A stretch of 64,000 nucleotides of DNA. Source: Paenibacillus sp. MSJ-34 (GTDB lineage: Bacteria; Bacillota; Bacilli; Paenibacillales; Paenibacillaceae). The notes below the pieces were generated by a model, which worked only from the letters and a program-made list of their open reading frames with translations, was not told the origin of the DNA and made no database searches. Of the stretch, positions 44,601 through 53,537 are shown piece after piece (the stretch's first letter is position 1; the number at the start of each line of letters is the position of its first letter). Location of the stretch: NCBI RefSeq assembly GCF_018918005.1, contig NZ_JAHLPR010000014.1:44678-108677 (forward strand). Direction: 5' to 3'. The translations under genes were made by a program, and so were the position numbers.

Positions 44601-47099
44601 ATCGTCGAACATAAACCACGATTTGTTCGCCGTCAGCGTCGTTCCGATCTGCCGCAAGTTCATGCCGGAAGTTCCATATTTGTCCAGTGTAACGCCCCCC
44701 GCCCAGTTGTTGGCGGGAGCCCCTTCGCCGTCCCCGTACTGATATTGGCTTGAATCGCGTTCGCGCGTATTCAAGGTAACGCCGGGCAATCGATAGTAGT
44801 CGACGGTCGACCAAAAATCGTCGCTGTAATGCATCGCGTCTCCATTATACAAATACGTCATACCGTCGCCGGTATACCAGCCCTTGCGGTTTTCTCCGTT
44901 CGTCAGTTCGTAGGTCCAGATGCGCTTCGAGCTTTTGCTGACCCCGAAGGCGTAACCCTCTCCCTTATGCACGCTTCGATTCATCGCGTTCAGCTCGAAA
45001 TGCCCCGGCTCATCGCCCTGCGGCACGACGGTGGAATCGGCCAGCCAGCCTTTGACCGTTTCGATCTGCTCCGTATTGTCGAATATGCGATTGACATCGT
45101 GAATGCCGGGATTGCTCGCAATCCAGTACTTGACCAATCCTTTCAGTCGTTGCGCATGATGATCGGGCGCGATTCGGGCCAGTTGCACGATGCCGGACAT
45201 CATGCCCGATGCGGCTTTATATCCGTCCAGAAAATCGCGGGCAATCGCCCGGCCGCGAACCATGTCCATCACTTCGCCCTTATAAATAATCGGAGCGAAT
45301 GATTCGTATATCCAGCGATACACATTGTCTGCATTCGGGTCGACAATCTCCCATGGGGAGTCGTTCAACAAATACAGCAAATTGCCGACGCCGCGAATGA
45401 GCACCTCGCCGTAACTGCCCGTGTAAGCGATCGTCTTATGTTGAATGAAGGAACCGTCCTCGTAGAAGCCGTCGCCGCTTGTCACGTACTCGAATAACGG
45501 ACTCATTTGCTCGCGTACGTCGGATAAGCGCTTGCCGTTGCGTTCCACGAGCCCCAGGAGCAGCTCGATCAGCAATATGTCGGAGCGGTTCGCGCCTACA
45601 TGACGGAATGACGGGGAGGTAACGTCTCCGATATAATGATGGATCGAACGGGCATACTTCCCGATTCGTTCGGCGTCAAGCTCGTCGGCCAGCAAAATGT
45701 ACATGTCCGCCAGCCTGAGCGGAGCGCCGATTTCCCAGTTCCACCAGTTGCCGTATATTTCTCCGGAATCGCGGTACACGTTGTCATGCATCCAGTCGAG
45801 CGCCGCTATCATATCGTCCCACAAGACGGCGTTATGGTATAATACGCCGCCTTGCATGGCATAAGCGGTCGCCATCGTTCTTAACCGGTTCGACCATTGG
45901 GCAAGAAAATCCGACGTCTTCAAATCGGCGGGAATCCGAGCGTCATCCCACAATGTACTACGTTGTTCGTACACGTTCATGGATTCCCACCACTGGACCG
46001 CTTCCCGGTTGACAGATTCGATTTTCTCCTTCGTCAGACGGGCCGTTTCGGGATCGCTTCCCGTATACGGGACCCCGTTAAGCAAAATGACCGTCCATTT
46101 CTGGCGCAGCCGCCGATAATCGTCCCATTCCGCCGACTCGTCCCGGAATACGGTTATTTCCGTATGCGCCGATTGCTCCCCGTGATCCCAAACCGTTGTA
46201 ATCGTCGCTTGCCCGCTCCGGCGGCCGTAGACGATTCCGTTCTCGTCCACCGAAGCGATGTCCGGATCGCTTGACGACCAGGCAAAGCCGGCATTGTCCG
46301 GAGGAACGGCAATCGATCTAGGCCGCAATGAAACCGTGTCTCCTTCGGCCACCTTCGCGGCGGAAGGCAAGGCGATATTCTCTACGGGATCGATTTGCTC
46401 CAATTGCTCGTATATTCTAATATCGTCAATCCACATTTCACCGACGGCGCTTTCCGTGCCGGTTTGCTGGAACTTGACGTTATTCAGCTTGTCCCAGGCG
46501 GCATCGACGGGAACGCCCGCCTCTTTCAATTCTTCGTTCACATAAATATCCGCCGTCCGGCCGGGGTTGTCGATAACGATTCGAATGAAATACCAACTAT
46601 GCGGTTCGTAATCGAACATCGTTCCCCCTAACAACTTCGCCCGTCCGTTGCCGCCGAACACGACCATATTGGCAAATTTGCCGCTCAAGCTTTTCAATTG
46701 GAATGCCTGCCGGTCATGGAGCGTATCGTTGAACCGGACGCTTGCTTCCAGCACGACGATGCCGTTCAGCCCCATATTATTTTTGGCGATATACATCGTC
46801 TGGCCGCTCAAGCCGGAAACCATCTTTAAGCTGCGGTCGGTGCGCGGTTCTACCGTCTCCCCTTGCAAATAATGGCCATAGACGTCGCCCGTAACGTTAT
46901 AGTTATACACTCCCCAAGTGCCCCCGATCTCCGCGGCGGGTGCGGAAGAGGAAGGCTCCGCAGGATAATTGTCGAACGTAACCTTCGCGAACGTCTGTCC
47001 CTCCGCTATTTTCGCTTCCGCCGTATGGGGCGGAAAGACGCTTATCAATAATGCAATAATAAGCATGCCGGCAATCAACGCATTCCTCTTCTTATTCAT
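41601..47099 (-). CDS. Secreted PL8 polysaccharide lyase with SLH wall anchor
   Basis: An 1832-residue exported lyase. Parts: signal peptide (1-30); concanavalin-like module (about 35-225); Ig-like Big_2 (about 228-305); PL8 alpha/alpha toroid and beta domains (about 310-1060); Pro/Glu linker; two concanavalin-like modules (about 1110-1500); Big_2; Gly/Asp-rich linker; three SLH repeats (about 1655-1832). The PL8 catalytic set is complete: N504 (GANRSD), H554 and Y563 (QHKTIAYTGSYG), R617 (RGRAIAR), with the aromatic patch NWWNWEIG. PL8 lyases cut hyaluronan, chondroitin sulfate or xanthan by beta-elimination. Start ATG 47099 with GGGGGAG upstream. The gene follows the sulfatase by 18 bases. 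The sulfatase next door favours a sulfated glycosaminoglycan-like target, but xanthan-type activity is not excluded. Confidence 0.92.
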   Translation of the reverse strand: MNKKRNALIAGMLIIALLISVFPPHTAEAKIAEGQTFAKVTFDNYPAEPSSSAPAAEIGGTWGVYNYNVTGDVYGHYLQGETVEPRTDRSLKMVSGLSGQTMYIAKNNMGLNGIVVLEASVRFNDTLHDRQAFQLKSLSGKFANMVVFGGNGRAKLLGGTMFDYEPHSWYFIRIVIDNPGRTADIYVNEELKEAGVPVDAAWDKLNNVKFQQTGTESAVGEMWIDDIRIYEQLEQIDPVENIALPSAAKVAEGDTVSLRPRSIAVPPDNAGFAWSSSDPDIASVDENGIVYGRRSGQATITTVWDHGEQSAHTEITVFRDESAEWDDYRRLRQKWTVILLNGVPYTGSDPETARLTKEKIESVNREAVQWWESMNVYEQRSTLWDDARIPADLKTSDFLAQWSNRLRTMATAYAMQGGVLYHNAVLWDDMIAALDWMHDNVYRDSGEIYGNWWNWEIGAPLRLADMYILLADELDAERIGKYARSIHHYIGDVTSPSFRHVGANRSDILLIELLLGLVERNGKRLSDVREQMSPLFEYVTSGDGFYEDGSFIQHKTIAYTGSYGEVLIRGVGNLLYLLNDSPWEIVDPNADNVYRWIYESFAPIIYKGEVMDMVRGRAIARDFLDGYKAASGMMSGIVQLARIAPDHHAQRLKGLVKYWIASNPGIHDVNRIFDNTEQIETVKGWLADSTVVPQGDEPGHFELNAMNRSVHKGEGYAFGVSKSSKRIWTYELTNGENRKGWYTGDGMTYLYNGDAMHYSDDFWSTVDYYRLPGVTLNTRERDSSQYQYGDGEGAPANNWAGGVTLDKYGTSGMNLRQIGTTLTANKSWFMFDDEIVALGSGITSEDRENIETIVEQRKLSAEGTNVVTVDGVPQPVAPGRSDGQAANWAHLAGHMPNSDIGYYFPERQTLHMLRERRSGTWFDINRNENGDAGGPQDVRTRDYMTMWFDHGVRPRNQTYSYVLLPNKTAEETERYAANPDIEIVANTADVHAVRERKLGLTGVNFWSAAGGKADFAASNRQASLMIGEHDDDTLAVAVADPTLENTGVIEIELDRSAAGVVSADPEIFVTQLSPTIRFQANVNGSLGRSFNAVFDLDPDKPRPEPERPLPEPGNEPEPLPDPPPIAYIYDHFDDQTEGNIPEGWKASIAPDTTASLQQPAGRDGLYFRLLDRNASGGSVSAERNFEPQSGKLEVEWKFAEPEGAASSTFELLDGNNVAVQLVSDEEGLQWVGPDGCKHPIRALAPATWYKVKLRLDPARGSFDVYVDNELAATDAQFRNGTNSIGAIRFATTPAASRASLYVDDVIVYVTGAKSFVYETFNGYETGTKPASWTIAEQTDATVAIADEPSAANRSLLLDDNNAKFSAKASKSFPSQNDRIVAEWKFKEGTSGKWPVFELTNGKDPVITLKSNGQYLKYIDPDGGIVDLIKFAHNVWYSVKLDANIAENTFDLYLDGALLERSLPFTQPSAAIDGIAFTTSYGAVNAPLYIDDVKIYGFERQVERITVVPSNANLRVGDTLALKAEADPADAVNAQYVWESLQPAIANVDDQGLVTALAPGTAKIIVRTEDRRERAESVITVTGNEKPGDGGGNGEGGSGGGSGGNSRNDDKPDNMSANIDQQAGKSEEDEDGNADSGERGTDNSGEEESATKGDQDAAIRDIAGHWAEETIRRSIEAGWMNGYPDGSFRPDRAMTRAEFAVLIVRVLGLAPRSGPAFADLNGHWSAELVGTAAAHGIVNGVSDTSFAPDEPVTREQMALMAFRAFPIESASGMRPFQDSGQIAEWAGEAVASLTAADVLQGFEDGTFRPKRRGTRAEAVVLTERIFKAVPAGS

Positions 47100-47117
47100 A
47101 TCATAGATCTCCCCCAA

Positions 47118-48530
47118 TCAATCGATTGCAAAAAGGTCGTTCGTCTTGCTCAGCCACCCTCTCAACTCTTCCTCCAATTCCCGCGCCAACGGATGATCCG
47201 CGCATGAATCGAGGCAGACCGGATTCATTTGGAACGGATCCTCGACATTGTCGTACAAATAGCGCCGCAACGGCTCGTTCGGGGCATATCCGCGATGAAC
47301 GACATACGTATGGCGCAGCGTTCGAACGCCTCTCCAACCGTATCGCCTGTTATCCAGGCCGCAACGGGCGAATGCCTCGATCGCTTCCTTGCGTCCGGGA
47401 AAAGCGGAGATAAAGGCGGAGGAAACTTCCGATCGCGTTCGCCCGAGCAAATCGCCCGAATAATCGCGGCCCTCTACCTTTGCTGGAATCGGCAAGCTCA
47501 TGAGCCCCAGCAATGTCGGCATAATATCCACGCTGTTGAAAAGGATGTCGGTGCGGCCTTGCGGTATGCGGTGCGGCCATCGCATCAGGCACGGGATGCC
47601 AATCGATTCCTCGTACCACGCATGCTTGGCCATCAAGCCGTGCGCTCCCAGCAGTTCCCCATGATCGGCCGACAAAACGACGATGGTGTCGTCCTCCAAT
47701 CCCATATCCCGCAAACCGGCAAGAATTCGTCCAAACTGTTCGTCCAAGCCTGTAATCGCGGCATAGTAATCGCGCATGTACCGTTCGAGATTCTCTTTCC
47801 CTCCCGCTACGGGTTCGCCGGTATGAGCTTGCAGCCTTTCGAACCGCACATTCGGATAAAAAGGCAGCTCCCGCCCCTCGTACCATTTCTTGTACTTGTC
47901 CGGTACGAGCTCGAACGGGCTATGCGGCGGGTTCCAGGAAAGGAAGAGCGCAAACGGCTTGTCTTGATTCCGGTTTCGCATATATTCGAGCGCAACGTCG
48001 GTTTCGTGTTCCGCGGACCATTGATCGACCTCGATCATCCGCGGATCGTCCCGCCAATAATGCGGCGTCAAATGATGGTCGTCCGCGCCGTAGGAATACC
48101 AGAAATCGAAGCCGTGCCGCTTCGGTCCCGGCGGCGTATAGGCATCCCAATCCCGCGCGCCCGATTCCGACGCCTCGGACAAGTTCATCTCCGGCAAGTC
48201 AAGATGCCATTTGCCGATATAACCGGTGTCGTACCCGGCCTCCTTCAACACATCCCCGATCGCGGTTTCGTCCGGGCTTAGCATGACGTCGGCTCCTATT
48301 TTGCAGTTCGTATAGACGCCGGTCGATTGGGGATAACGCCCTGTCAGCAGCGCCGCCCGATGCGGGGAACAAAGCGGCGTGCAGCTGATCGCATGGTCGA
48401 ATACCAGATTGTTGCGGGCGAACTCGTCCATATGGGGCGTAATGACCGGGTCCTCGTTGCGGTAGCCGACAGCCTGCCGGCGCCATTGATCGGCAAAAAT
48501 ATAGATTAAATTCGGTCGCTCTGCGCTCAT
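47118..48530 (-). CDS. Sulfatase (formylglycine-dependent, intracellular)
   Basis: A 470-residue type I sulfatase. The formylglycine motif is C54-S-P-H-R58 (LCSPHRAALLTGR), a C-x-P-x-R core with His at the usual Ser position. The first metal ligand is D13 (YIFADQW); DTGYIGKWHLD supplies the Lys/His pair and LSADHGELLGAHGL the second metal/His site. Start ATG 48530 (MSAERPNLIY) with AGGAGGGAG upstream; an upstream start 18 codons earlier lacks a site. No signal peptide, so it removes sulfate from imported fragments. It lies between the permeases and the PL8 lyase in one operon. Cys54 must be oxidised to formylglycine by an FGE or anSME enzyme, and none is encoded in this window. Confidence 0.92.
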   Translation of the reverse strand: MSAERPNLIYIFADQWRRQAVGYRNEDPVITPHMDEFARNNLVFDHAISCTPLCSPHRAALLTGRYPQSTGVYTNCKIGADVMLSPDETAIGDVLKEAGYDTGYIGKWHLDLPEMNLSEASESGARDWDAYTPPGPKRHGFDFWYSYGADDHHLTPHYWRDDPRMIEVDQWSAEHETDVALEYMRNRNQDKPFALFLSWNPPHSPFELVPDKYKKWYEGRELPFYPNVRFERLQAHTGEPVAGGKENLERYMRDYYAAITGLDEQFGRILAGLRDMGLEDDTIVVLSADHGELLGAHGLMAKHAWYEESIGIPCLMRWPHRIPQGRTDILFNSVDIMPTLLGLMSLPIPAKVEGRDYSGDLLGRTRSEVSSAFISAFPGRKEAIEAFARCGLDNRRYGWRGVRTLRHTYVVHRGYAPNEPLRRYLYDNVEDPFQMNPVCLDSCADHPLARELEEELRGWLSKTNDLFAID

Positions 48531-48638
48531 CGACAATCTCCCTCCTGTTGAACAAAATACGCGGATGGCACGGTATGCCAACACACGTTCATCCCGCAGT
48601 GATTGAATTAAGGTTGATTCGGCCGACCCAGCCGGCCT

Positions 48639-49514
48639 TCAACCTTTGACCGCGCCCGCGGTAATGCCCTTCACGAATTGATCTTGCGCAAGAAAGTACA
48701 GAATAATCGTCGGGATCACGGCAGACACCGCGGCGGCCATCAACGGACCGTATTCGGTGCTGTGCTCGGACTGGAAATGCTGCATGCCGAGCTGCAATGT
48801 AAACAGCTTATCGGAGTTCAAATAAATAAGCGGAGCGAGGAAATCGTTCCACGAATGCATGAAAGTGAAAATGACGAGACTGGCGATCGCCGGACGGGTA
48901 AGCGGCAGAATGATGCGCCAATAGATTCCGAATTCGCCCAGACCGTCGATCCGCGCCGCCTCCGACAGTTCTTCCGGAATCGTCATATAGAACTGGCGGA
49001 ACAGAAACACGCCGAAAGGGCTGAAAGCGCCGAGCAAAATTAGCGCCCAATGCGAATTCACCAATCCGATTTCTTTCATTAGCATAAATTGCGGGATCAT
49101 CATGACTTGGTACGGAATCATCATCGTCGCGACATATACGAAAAATAATTTGTCCCGCTCCGGAAACTTGACCTTTCCGAACGCATACGCCGCCATGGAA
49201 CAGGTGAAAATTTGAATCAATGTCGTAATGACCGATATTTTCACCGTATTCATGTAATAGGTGCCGAACGGCAGCTTCGTCCACACCTTCTCATAGTTGG
49301 ACCAATAGAATGTGCTCGGAATCCATTGAATCGGGAAGCCGAAGATTTCCCCTTCCGATTTGAACGATGCGGAGATCATCCACAGAAACGGCAGTATCAT
49401 GGACAACGACACCACAATCAACACGGCATAGAGCAACGCCTTGGACAACTTCACGCTTCGTTTCAACGATTTGCGGTACGCGCGGGGAATTTCCGCTTTA
49501 ACGGTCGTCTGCAT
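48639..49514 (-). CDS. Sugar ABC transporter permease, MalG type (region C)
   Basis: A 291-residue permease with six helices and the EAA loop LSEAARIDGLGEFGIYWRIILP. It differs clearly from the two region-A MalG-type proteins and belongs to the UgpE/LacG-like branch (FLWMISASFKSEGEIFGFPIQ). ATG start with AGGAGGG upstream. It lies 24 bases after the MalF-type gene and 108 bases before the sulfatase, in one operon. No ATPase gene is nearby. Confidence 0.92.
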   Translation of the reverse strand: MQTTVKAEIPRAYRKSLKRSVKLSKALLYAVLIVVSLSMILPFLWMISASFKSEGEIFGFPIQWIPSTFYWSNYEKVWTKLPFGTYYMNTVKISVITTLIQIFTCSMAAYAFGKVKFPERDKLFFVYVATMMIPYQVMMIPQFMLMKEIGLVNSHWALILLGAFSPFGVFLFRQFYMTIPEELSEAARIDGLGEFGIYWRIILPLTRPAIASLVIFTFMHSWNDFLAPLIYLNSDKLFTLQLGMQHFQSEHSTEYGPLMAAAVSAVIPTIILYFLAQDQFVKGITAGAVKG

Positions 49515-49538
49515 CTCGAACCCTCCTGTTTCTATCCG

Positions 49539-50441
49539 TTAATAATTCACCCATTTTTTCTGGCCTCGAAATTGGATCCATGTGATGATCAAGATCAGAA
49601 TGAACAGAACATAGGCCATTGCCGAAGCGTATCCGTATTGATAGCGTTGGAATGCCGTATTGTAAATGTCGAATACGAGCACATGCGTCGCGCGGCCCGG
49701 GCCGCCCTGCGTCAAGACGAATACCATATCGAATACTTTAAAGGAATTGATAATGCCGATAATGACCGTGAAAAAAATGACCGGCGACAGCATGGGCAGC
49801 GTAATGTTGCGAAATTGGGACGCTTTGCCCGCGCCGTCAATTTCCGCCGCTTCGTACAAGTCGCTTGGAATGCCTTGGAGTCCGGCTAAATACAAAACCA
49901 TATAATACCCGACCGAATGCCAAATATTGACGATAATGACGGAAACGAGCGCCCAATCGGCGGAAGCGAACCATCCCGGCGGCTGGTCGATCCCGACGGC
50001 GCGCAGAAAGCTGTTGATCGGCCCCATCGTCGGATTGAACAGCAGCTGCCAAATGACAGCGACGGCGATCGTGGCCGTAATATGCGGGAGAAACATGGCC
50101 GTACGGAACAGTTTTAACCCTTTAACGCCCTTGTTCAGAGCTACGGCCGCAAGAATGGCCAGGAACAGCGTGACCGGAACGGTGACGAACGTCATGATCA
50201 AGCTGTTCACAAACGAAATGCGAAACGTCTCGTCCGACCACAAGCGGATGTAATTGGCGAATCCCGTAAATTTCATCTGTCCGAAACCGTTCCAATCCGT
50301 GAAACTCATGAAAAAGGACGCTAATACCGGAAATAAAATAAAGACGGCAAAACCGATCAAATTCGGCAGCAGGAAGCCGTAACCGACGAGCCTGTTTCTT
50401 CTCACATATGCGCTGGACGCTTTACTGGATGTATGCTTCAA
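49539..50441 (-). CDS. Sugar ABC transporter permease, MalF type (region C)
   Basis: A 300-residue permease of the UgpA/LacF branch. The EAA loop reads YEAAEIDGAGKASQFRNITLP. The first helix is at about 18-42 (LLPNLIGFAVFILFPVLASF). TTG start with GGAGGGAAA eight bases upstream, just after the strong hairpin at 50461-50497. It pairs with the MalG-type gene 24 bases downstream and takes its substrate from the lipoprotein encoded immediately upstream. Confidence 0.92.
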   Translation of the reverse strand: MKHTSSKASSAYVRRNRLVGYGFLLPNLIGFAVFILFPVLASFFMSFTDWNGFGQMKFTGFANYIRLWSDETFRISFVNSLIMTFVTVPVTLFLAILAAVALNKGVKGLKLFRTAMFLPHITATIAVAVIWQLLFNPTMGPINSFLRAVGIDQPPGWFASADWALVSVIIVNIWHSVGYYMVLYLAGLQGIPSDLYEAAEIDGAGKASQFRNITLPMLSPVIFFTVIIGIINSFKVFDMVFVLTQGGPGRATHVLVFDIYNTAFQRYQYGYASAMAYVLFILILIITWIQFRGQKKWVNY

Positions 50442-50460
50442 TGCCGTTTCCCTCCTCTGA

Positions 50461-50497
50461 CGTATCGAACTTCACCGCGGAAGTGAAGTTCGATACG
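50461..50497 (-). other. Perfect 15-bp hairpin between binding protein and permeases
   Basis: CGTATCGAACTTCAC (50461-50475) pairs without mismatch with GTGAAGTTCGATACG (50483-50497) around a seven-base loop. No T-tract follows and the permease ribosome site comes directly after, so it looks like a message-stabilising or partially terminating hairpin rather than a full terminator. Confidence 0.75.
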
Positions 50498-50521
50498 TTT
50501 CCTATCTTGTTGGCGTTCGAT

Positions 50522-51856
50522 TTATTGGTTGGCGTTTGCGTATTCGTTGTAATTGTCGGCCCATTCCTTTTGCACGCGCTCGGCGATTTTTTGGATCGCC
50601 TGCTCCGCCGTTTGTCCGCCGGTTAACGCTACTTCGCCTTCCTGCAAGTAGATCGCTCCGACAACGGCGCTTTTCACGCCGGGTAACAGCGGATATTCGG
50701 GATATTCCCTTTGCTCCACCAAATAATGAATATTGGCCGGTTTTTTGCTTCCGTCGCCGACGTACGCTTTCTTGATCTCATCGTTGGAATAGCCGGTGAG
50801 GAATCCTTTGGCTGCGAAGATGGCCGCTCCCTTCGCTCCCGTCATATATTCGAGCACTTTAAAAGCTTCTTCTTTATGTTTCGAATCTTTGTTGATCATA
50901 ATCGACACGGGCGTCGCCATACTGGTGTTGGCAGGCACCCCTTCGGGATGCGGAACCGGGACGATATCCCAATCGAAATCGATCTTCTTCTCCTCTTCCG
51001 CCGTTCGTAGCTGGGCCACATGCCAATCGCCGATCAGGTTCATGGCGACGTTGCCTTTCTGGAATGCGGCGTTATAATGAGCGGAAGTCGTTATTTGTTC
51101 GCTCCAAGGCATGATTGAACCGTCCTTCTCCATATCCATCCGGAATTGGAGCGCATCCTTGAACGGAGTCAGATCTTTATCGATGATGGAGGCGCCGGTT
51201 TGAACGGCTTGCATATACCATGTTTGCGCCCAAGGATGCAGGAACGCGCCGTATATTTTATCCGCCCCTTCGCCTTTCGTTACTTGTTTGGCCAGTTCGC
51301 GGAACTCGTCCCATGTCATATCGTCTTTCGGATACGGGACATTCAGTTGATCGAACAACGTTTTATTGTAATACAGAATCCAGTTCGATTTGCGGTACGG
51401 CAAACTGTACGTTTTGCCGCCTACCTTCATTTCGTCGTACAGCGGACCGAAGCCGGACACGTCGACGTTATGGTTCTTGATCAAATCGTCCAACGGCTCG
51501 ACAATTCCCGTGTCGAGAAAGACATCCATATTGCCCCCGAACAAGTCGATCGGTTCGCCGGAAGAAAGCTGCAGCCGCAGTTTTTCGTAATATTGCTTTT
51601 GCGGGATCGTGTCGAATTCCACTTCAATGTTCGGGTTTTCTTGCTTGAAACTTTCGTACGCCAATTTGAACGTTTCCAGATCGTCCGGCAGCACCGTCAT
51701 TTTCAACGTTACTTTTTCGCCGCCGGTTTGCGCCGTCTGTTCGCCCGATCCGGGCTCGCCGTTTCCGCCGGAAGCGGAATTCGAGCCGGAGCCGCAGGCC
51801 GACAGGAGTCCGATCAACAGAACAGCAGCGATCATCGCAGACCATATTTTTTTCAT
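50522..51856 (-). CDS. Sugar ABC importer binding lipoprotein (region C)
   Basis: A 444-residue family-1 solute-binding protein, lipobox LLSAC (C21), followed by a Gly/Ser/Asn-rich linker. VTLKMTVLPDDLETFKLAYE starts the mature fold; DDMTWDEFRELAKQVTKGEG and SIMINKDSKHKEEAFKVLEY are usual family blocks. It differs in sequence from the two region-A lipoproteins and should bind lyase products of the PL8 enzyme. It is the first gene of the six-gene operon and lies divergent from the kinase gene at 52003; the 146-base gap holds both promoters. No region-A direct-repeat operator is present, which points to control by the neighbouring LuxR-type regulator instead. Confidence 0.92.
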   Translation of the reverse strand: MKKIWSAMIAAVLLIGLLSACGSGSNSASGGNGEPGSGEQTAQTGGEKVTLKMTVLPDDLETFKLAYESFKQENPNIEVEFDTIPQKQYYEKLRLQLSSGEPIDLFGGNMDVFLDTGIVEPLDDLIKNHNVDVSGFGPLYDEMKVGGKTYSLPYRKSNWILYYNKTLFDQLNVPYPKDDMTWDEFRELAKQVTKGEGADKIYGAFLHPWAQTWYMQAVQTGASIIDKDLTPFKDALQFRMDMEKDGSIMPWSEQITTSAHYNAAFQKGNVAMNLIGDWHVAQLRTAEEEKKIDFDWDIVPVPHPEGVPANTSMATPVSIMINKDSKHKEEAFKVLEYMTGAKGAAIFAAKGFLTGYSNDEIKKAYVGDGSKKPANIHYLVEQREYPEYPLLPGVKSAVVGAIYLQEGEVALTGGQTAEQAIQKIAERVQKEWADNYNEYANANQ

Positions 51857-51912
51857 TTACATTCCCCCTGAAGTTCAGTATGATTTGTATACGCTTTCTT
51901 TTTCCTGTGTTT

Positions 51913-51920
51913 ATTATAAT
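51913..51920. promoter_or_regulatory. Possible -10 element between divergent region-C units
   Basis: ATTATAAT is its own reverse complement, so it offers a TATAAT -10 in either direction. On the minus strand TTCTTC lies 17 bases upstream of TATAAT, a weak -35. No clear -35 is seen for the + direction. Confidence 0.35.
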
Positions 51921-52002
51921 GGTGGCGCACGCCGGGAAGAAGGTGAAAGTTTTATACCCCCTCCCGCTCCGCTCGTCCACCTTCTAAAGGCAGGGACATC
52001 CG

Positions 52003-53505
52003 ATGATCTACTTGGCGCTTATATTTCTTATTTTCTCGCTGTTATTCACCTATCGGAGATTGAACAATCAATCGATCCGTTTCATGTACGGCATCATCGT
52101 CGGTTGGACCGTCTCTTTTTTCTGTCTCATTTTATATTTAAGCAAATTCAATTATTATCACAACATAATCAATTCTATTTTCAACTTTAGCCCCGGAACG
52201 TGGAACTATCTCGTACTAACCAATTTTAATACGGATCTGCTGATCCGGCTGTTGAACGGCGGGGTCATCCTGTTTCATTATTCGTTGCTGTGCTTTGCGG
52301 TATCCTTTGCGGGCACCCGGAAGAAGTGGAACAACAAAGCGATATATCCAGTCATTACCGTCATTTCGTTGGCGCAAATCGTTTTCTACGATCCGGCCGT
52401 CAACGTCTGGATGCAGAATGCGATCGGGGGTCTGCCGGAGCATGCCGCCGCCTGGTCCAATTCCGCCGTGAACGCCGCGAACAACGTGTTTCAATACATG
52501 AAATATATCTATATCCTGCTAACGTTCGCATTAATGATCCATGATTACTTGACCTATCCTAAAATTCGTTTTTTGAAAAATTACGCCCTATACCATATCT
52601 ATATTTTGGTTTTCGTGGCCGTCGTGCACAGCATGCTGTTTCCGTGGGCGCCGAAAAATTTAGTGCGGGCAACCTTTTTGCGAGGGTTTTATAATTATTT
52701 GCAGCCGCCGATCGGAGCGTACCCGTTAATTTTGTCAATCTTTCCGTACGTCGTCTTTATGGCGCTCGCGCTGCTGGCTTATATCATATACCGGTACAAT
52801 TCGATCGAAGCGTATCATAAAAACCACAGCATGCAAATCAACAAAAGCATCGATACCGCGTCGCTGGGCACCCGCGCCTTTACGCACGCGTTGAAAAACC
52901 ATTTGCTGGCCGTCCGCGCGGAAACGGAATATCTCAAGGACAAGCATTCCGGCGATGGGGAGACGACATACAGTCTCAAACTGATCGACGATTCGGTCGG
53001 CCAAGCGCTGGACAGCATCGATTTCGCCGCCCGCCAATTAGGATCGATCGAATTGAATTTGCAGCCGCTCTCTTTAAGCGCCCCGATCGGTCCTGCCATG
53101 GCGAGAATGCGAGCGGAGCACGAACATATCCGCATCTTCTACCGTTCGGAAGCCGAGAGCGCGCTCGCCTACCTGGACGAGAAGCATATGGGAGAAGTCG
53201 TTTACAACATCTTCACGAATGCGGCCGAAGCGGCGGAGGACAAACAAAGGCTGCAAATTACGGTCGAAACGAAACGGCAAAACGGGTGGGGAACGATATC
53301 GATCGCCGACAACGGTCCGGGCATACCGGCGGAACAGTTGGAATTGATTTTTTCGCCGTTTTTCACGACGAAATCTTCGGTAACGAACTGGGGAATCGGA
53401 CTTTCGTTCTGTCATAAAATCGTGGAAGGACATGACGGCAAAATAACGGCCGAAAGCGAGCCGGGACAAGGAACGACCTTCAAAATTTATTTGCCCCTCG
53501 TTTGA
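52003..53505 (+). CDS. Sensor histidine kinase with seven-helix sensor domain (region C)
   Basis: A 500-residue kinase of a different build from the YesM type. The N-terminal half (about 1-275) has about seven membrane helices. The dimerisation/phospho-acceptor helix carries H295 in FTHALKNHLLAVRAE. The ATPase domain (about 385-500) has the N box VYNIFTNAAEAAED, G1 box DNGPGIP, F box FSPFFTTK and G2 box NWGIGLSF. There is no dCache domain, so it may sense the membrane state, a transporter or a small lipophilic signal. It starts at ATG 52003, 146 bases from the divergent importer operon, and is followed by its regulator after 32 bases. Confidence 0.9.
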   Translation: MIYLALIFLIFSLLFTYRRLNNQSIRFMYGIIVGWTVSFFCLILYLSKFNYYHNIINSIFNFSPGTWNYLVLTNFNTDLLIRLLNGGVILFHYSLLCFAVSFAGTRKKWNNKAIYPVITVISLAQIVFYDPAVNVWMQNAIGGLPEHAAAWSNSAVNAANNVFQYMKYIYILLTFALMIHDYLTYPKIRFLKNYALYHIYILVFVAVVHSMLFPWAPKNLVRATFLRGFYNYLQPPIGAYPLILSIFPYVVFMALALLAYIIYRYNSIEAYHKNHSMQINKSIDTASLGTRAFTHALKNHLLAVRAETEYLKDKHSGDGETTYSLKLIDDSVGQALDSIDFAARQLGSIELNLQPLSLSAPIGPAMARMRAEHEHIRIFYRSEAESALAYLDEKHMGEVVYNIFTNAAEAAEDKQRLQITVETKRQNGWGTISIADNGPGIPAEQLELIFSPFFTTKSSVTNWGIGLSFCHKIVEGHDGKITAESEPGQGTTFKIYLPLV

Positions 53506-53537
53506 TCGCAAGGATTCTAGGAGGTGGAATATTCGAT

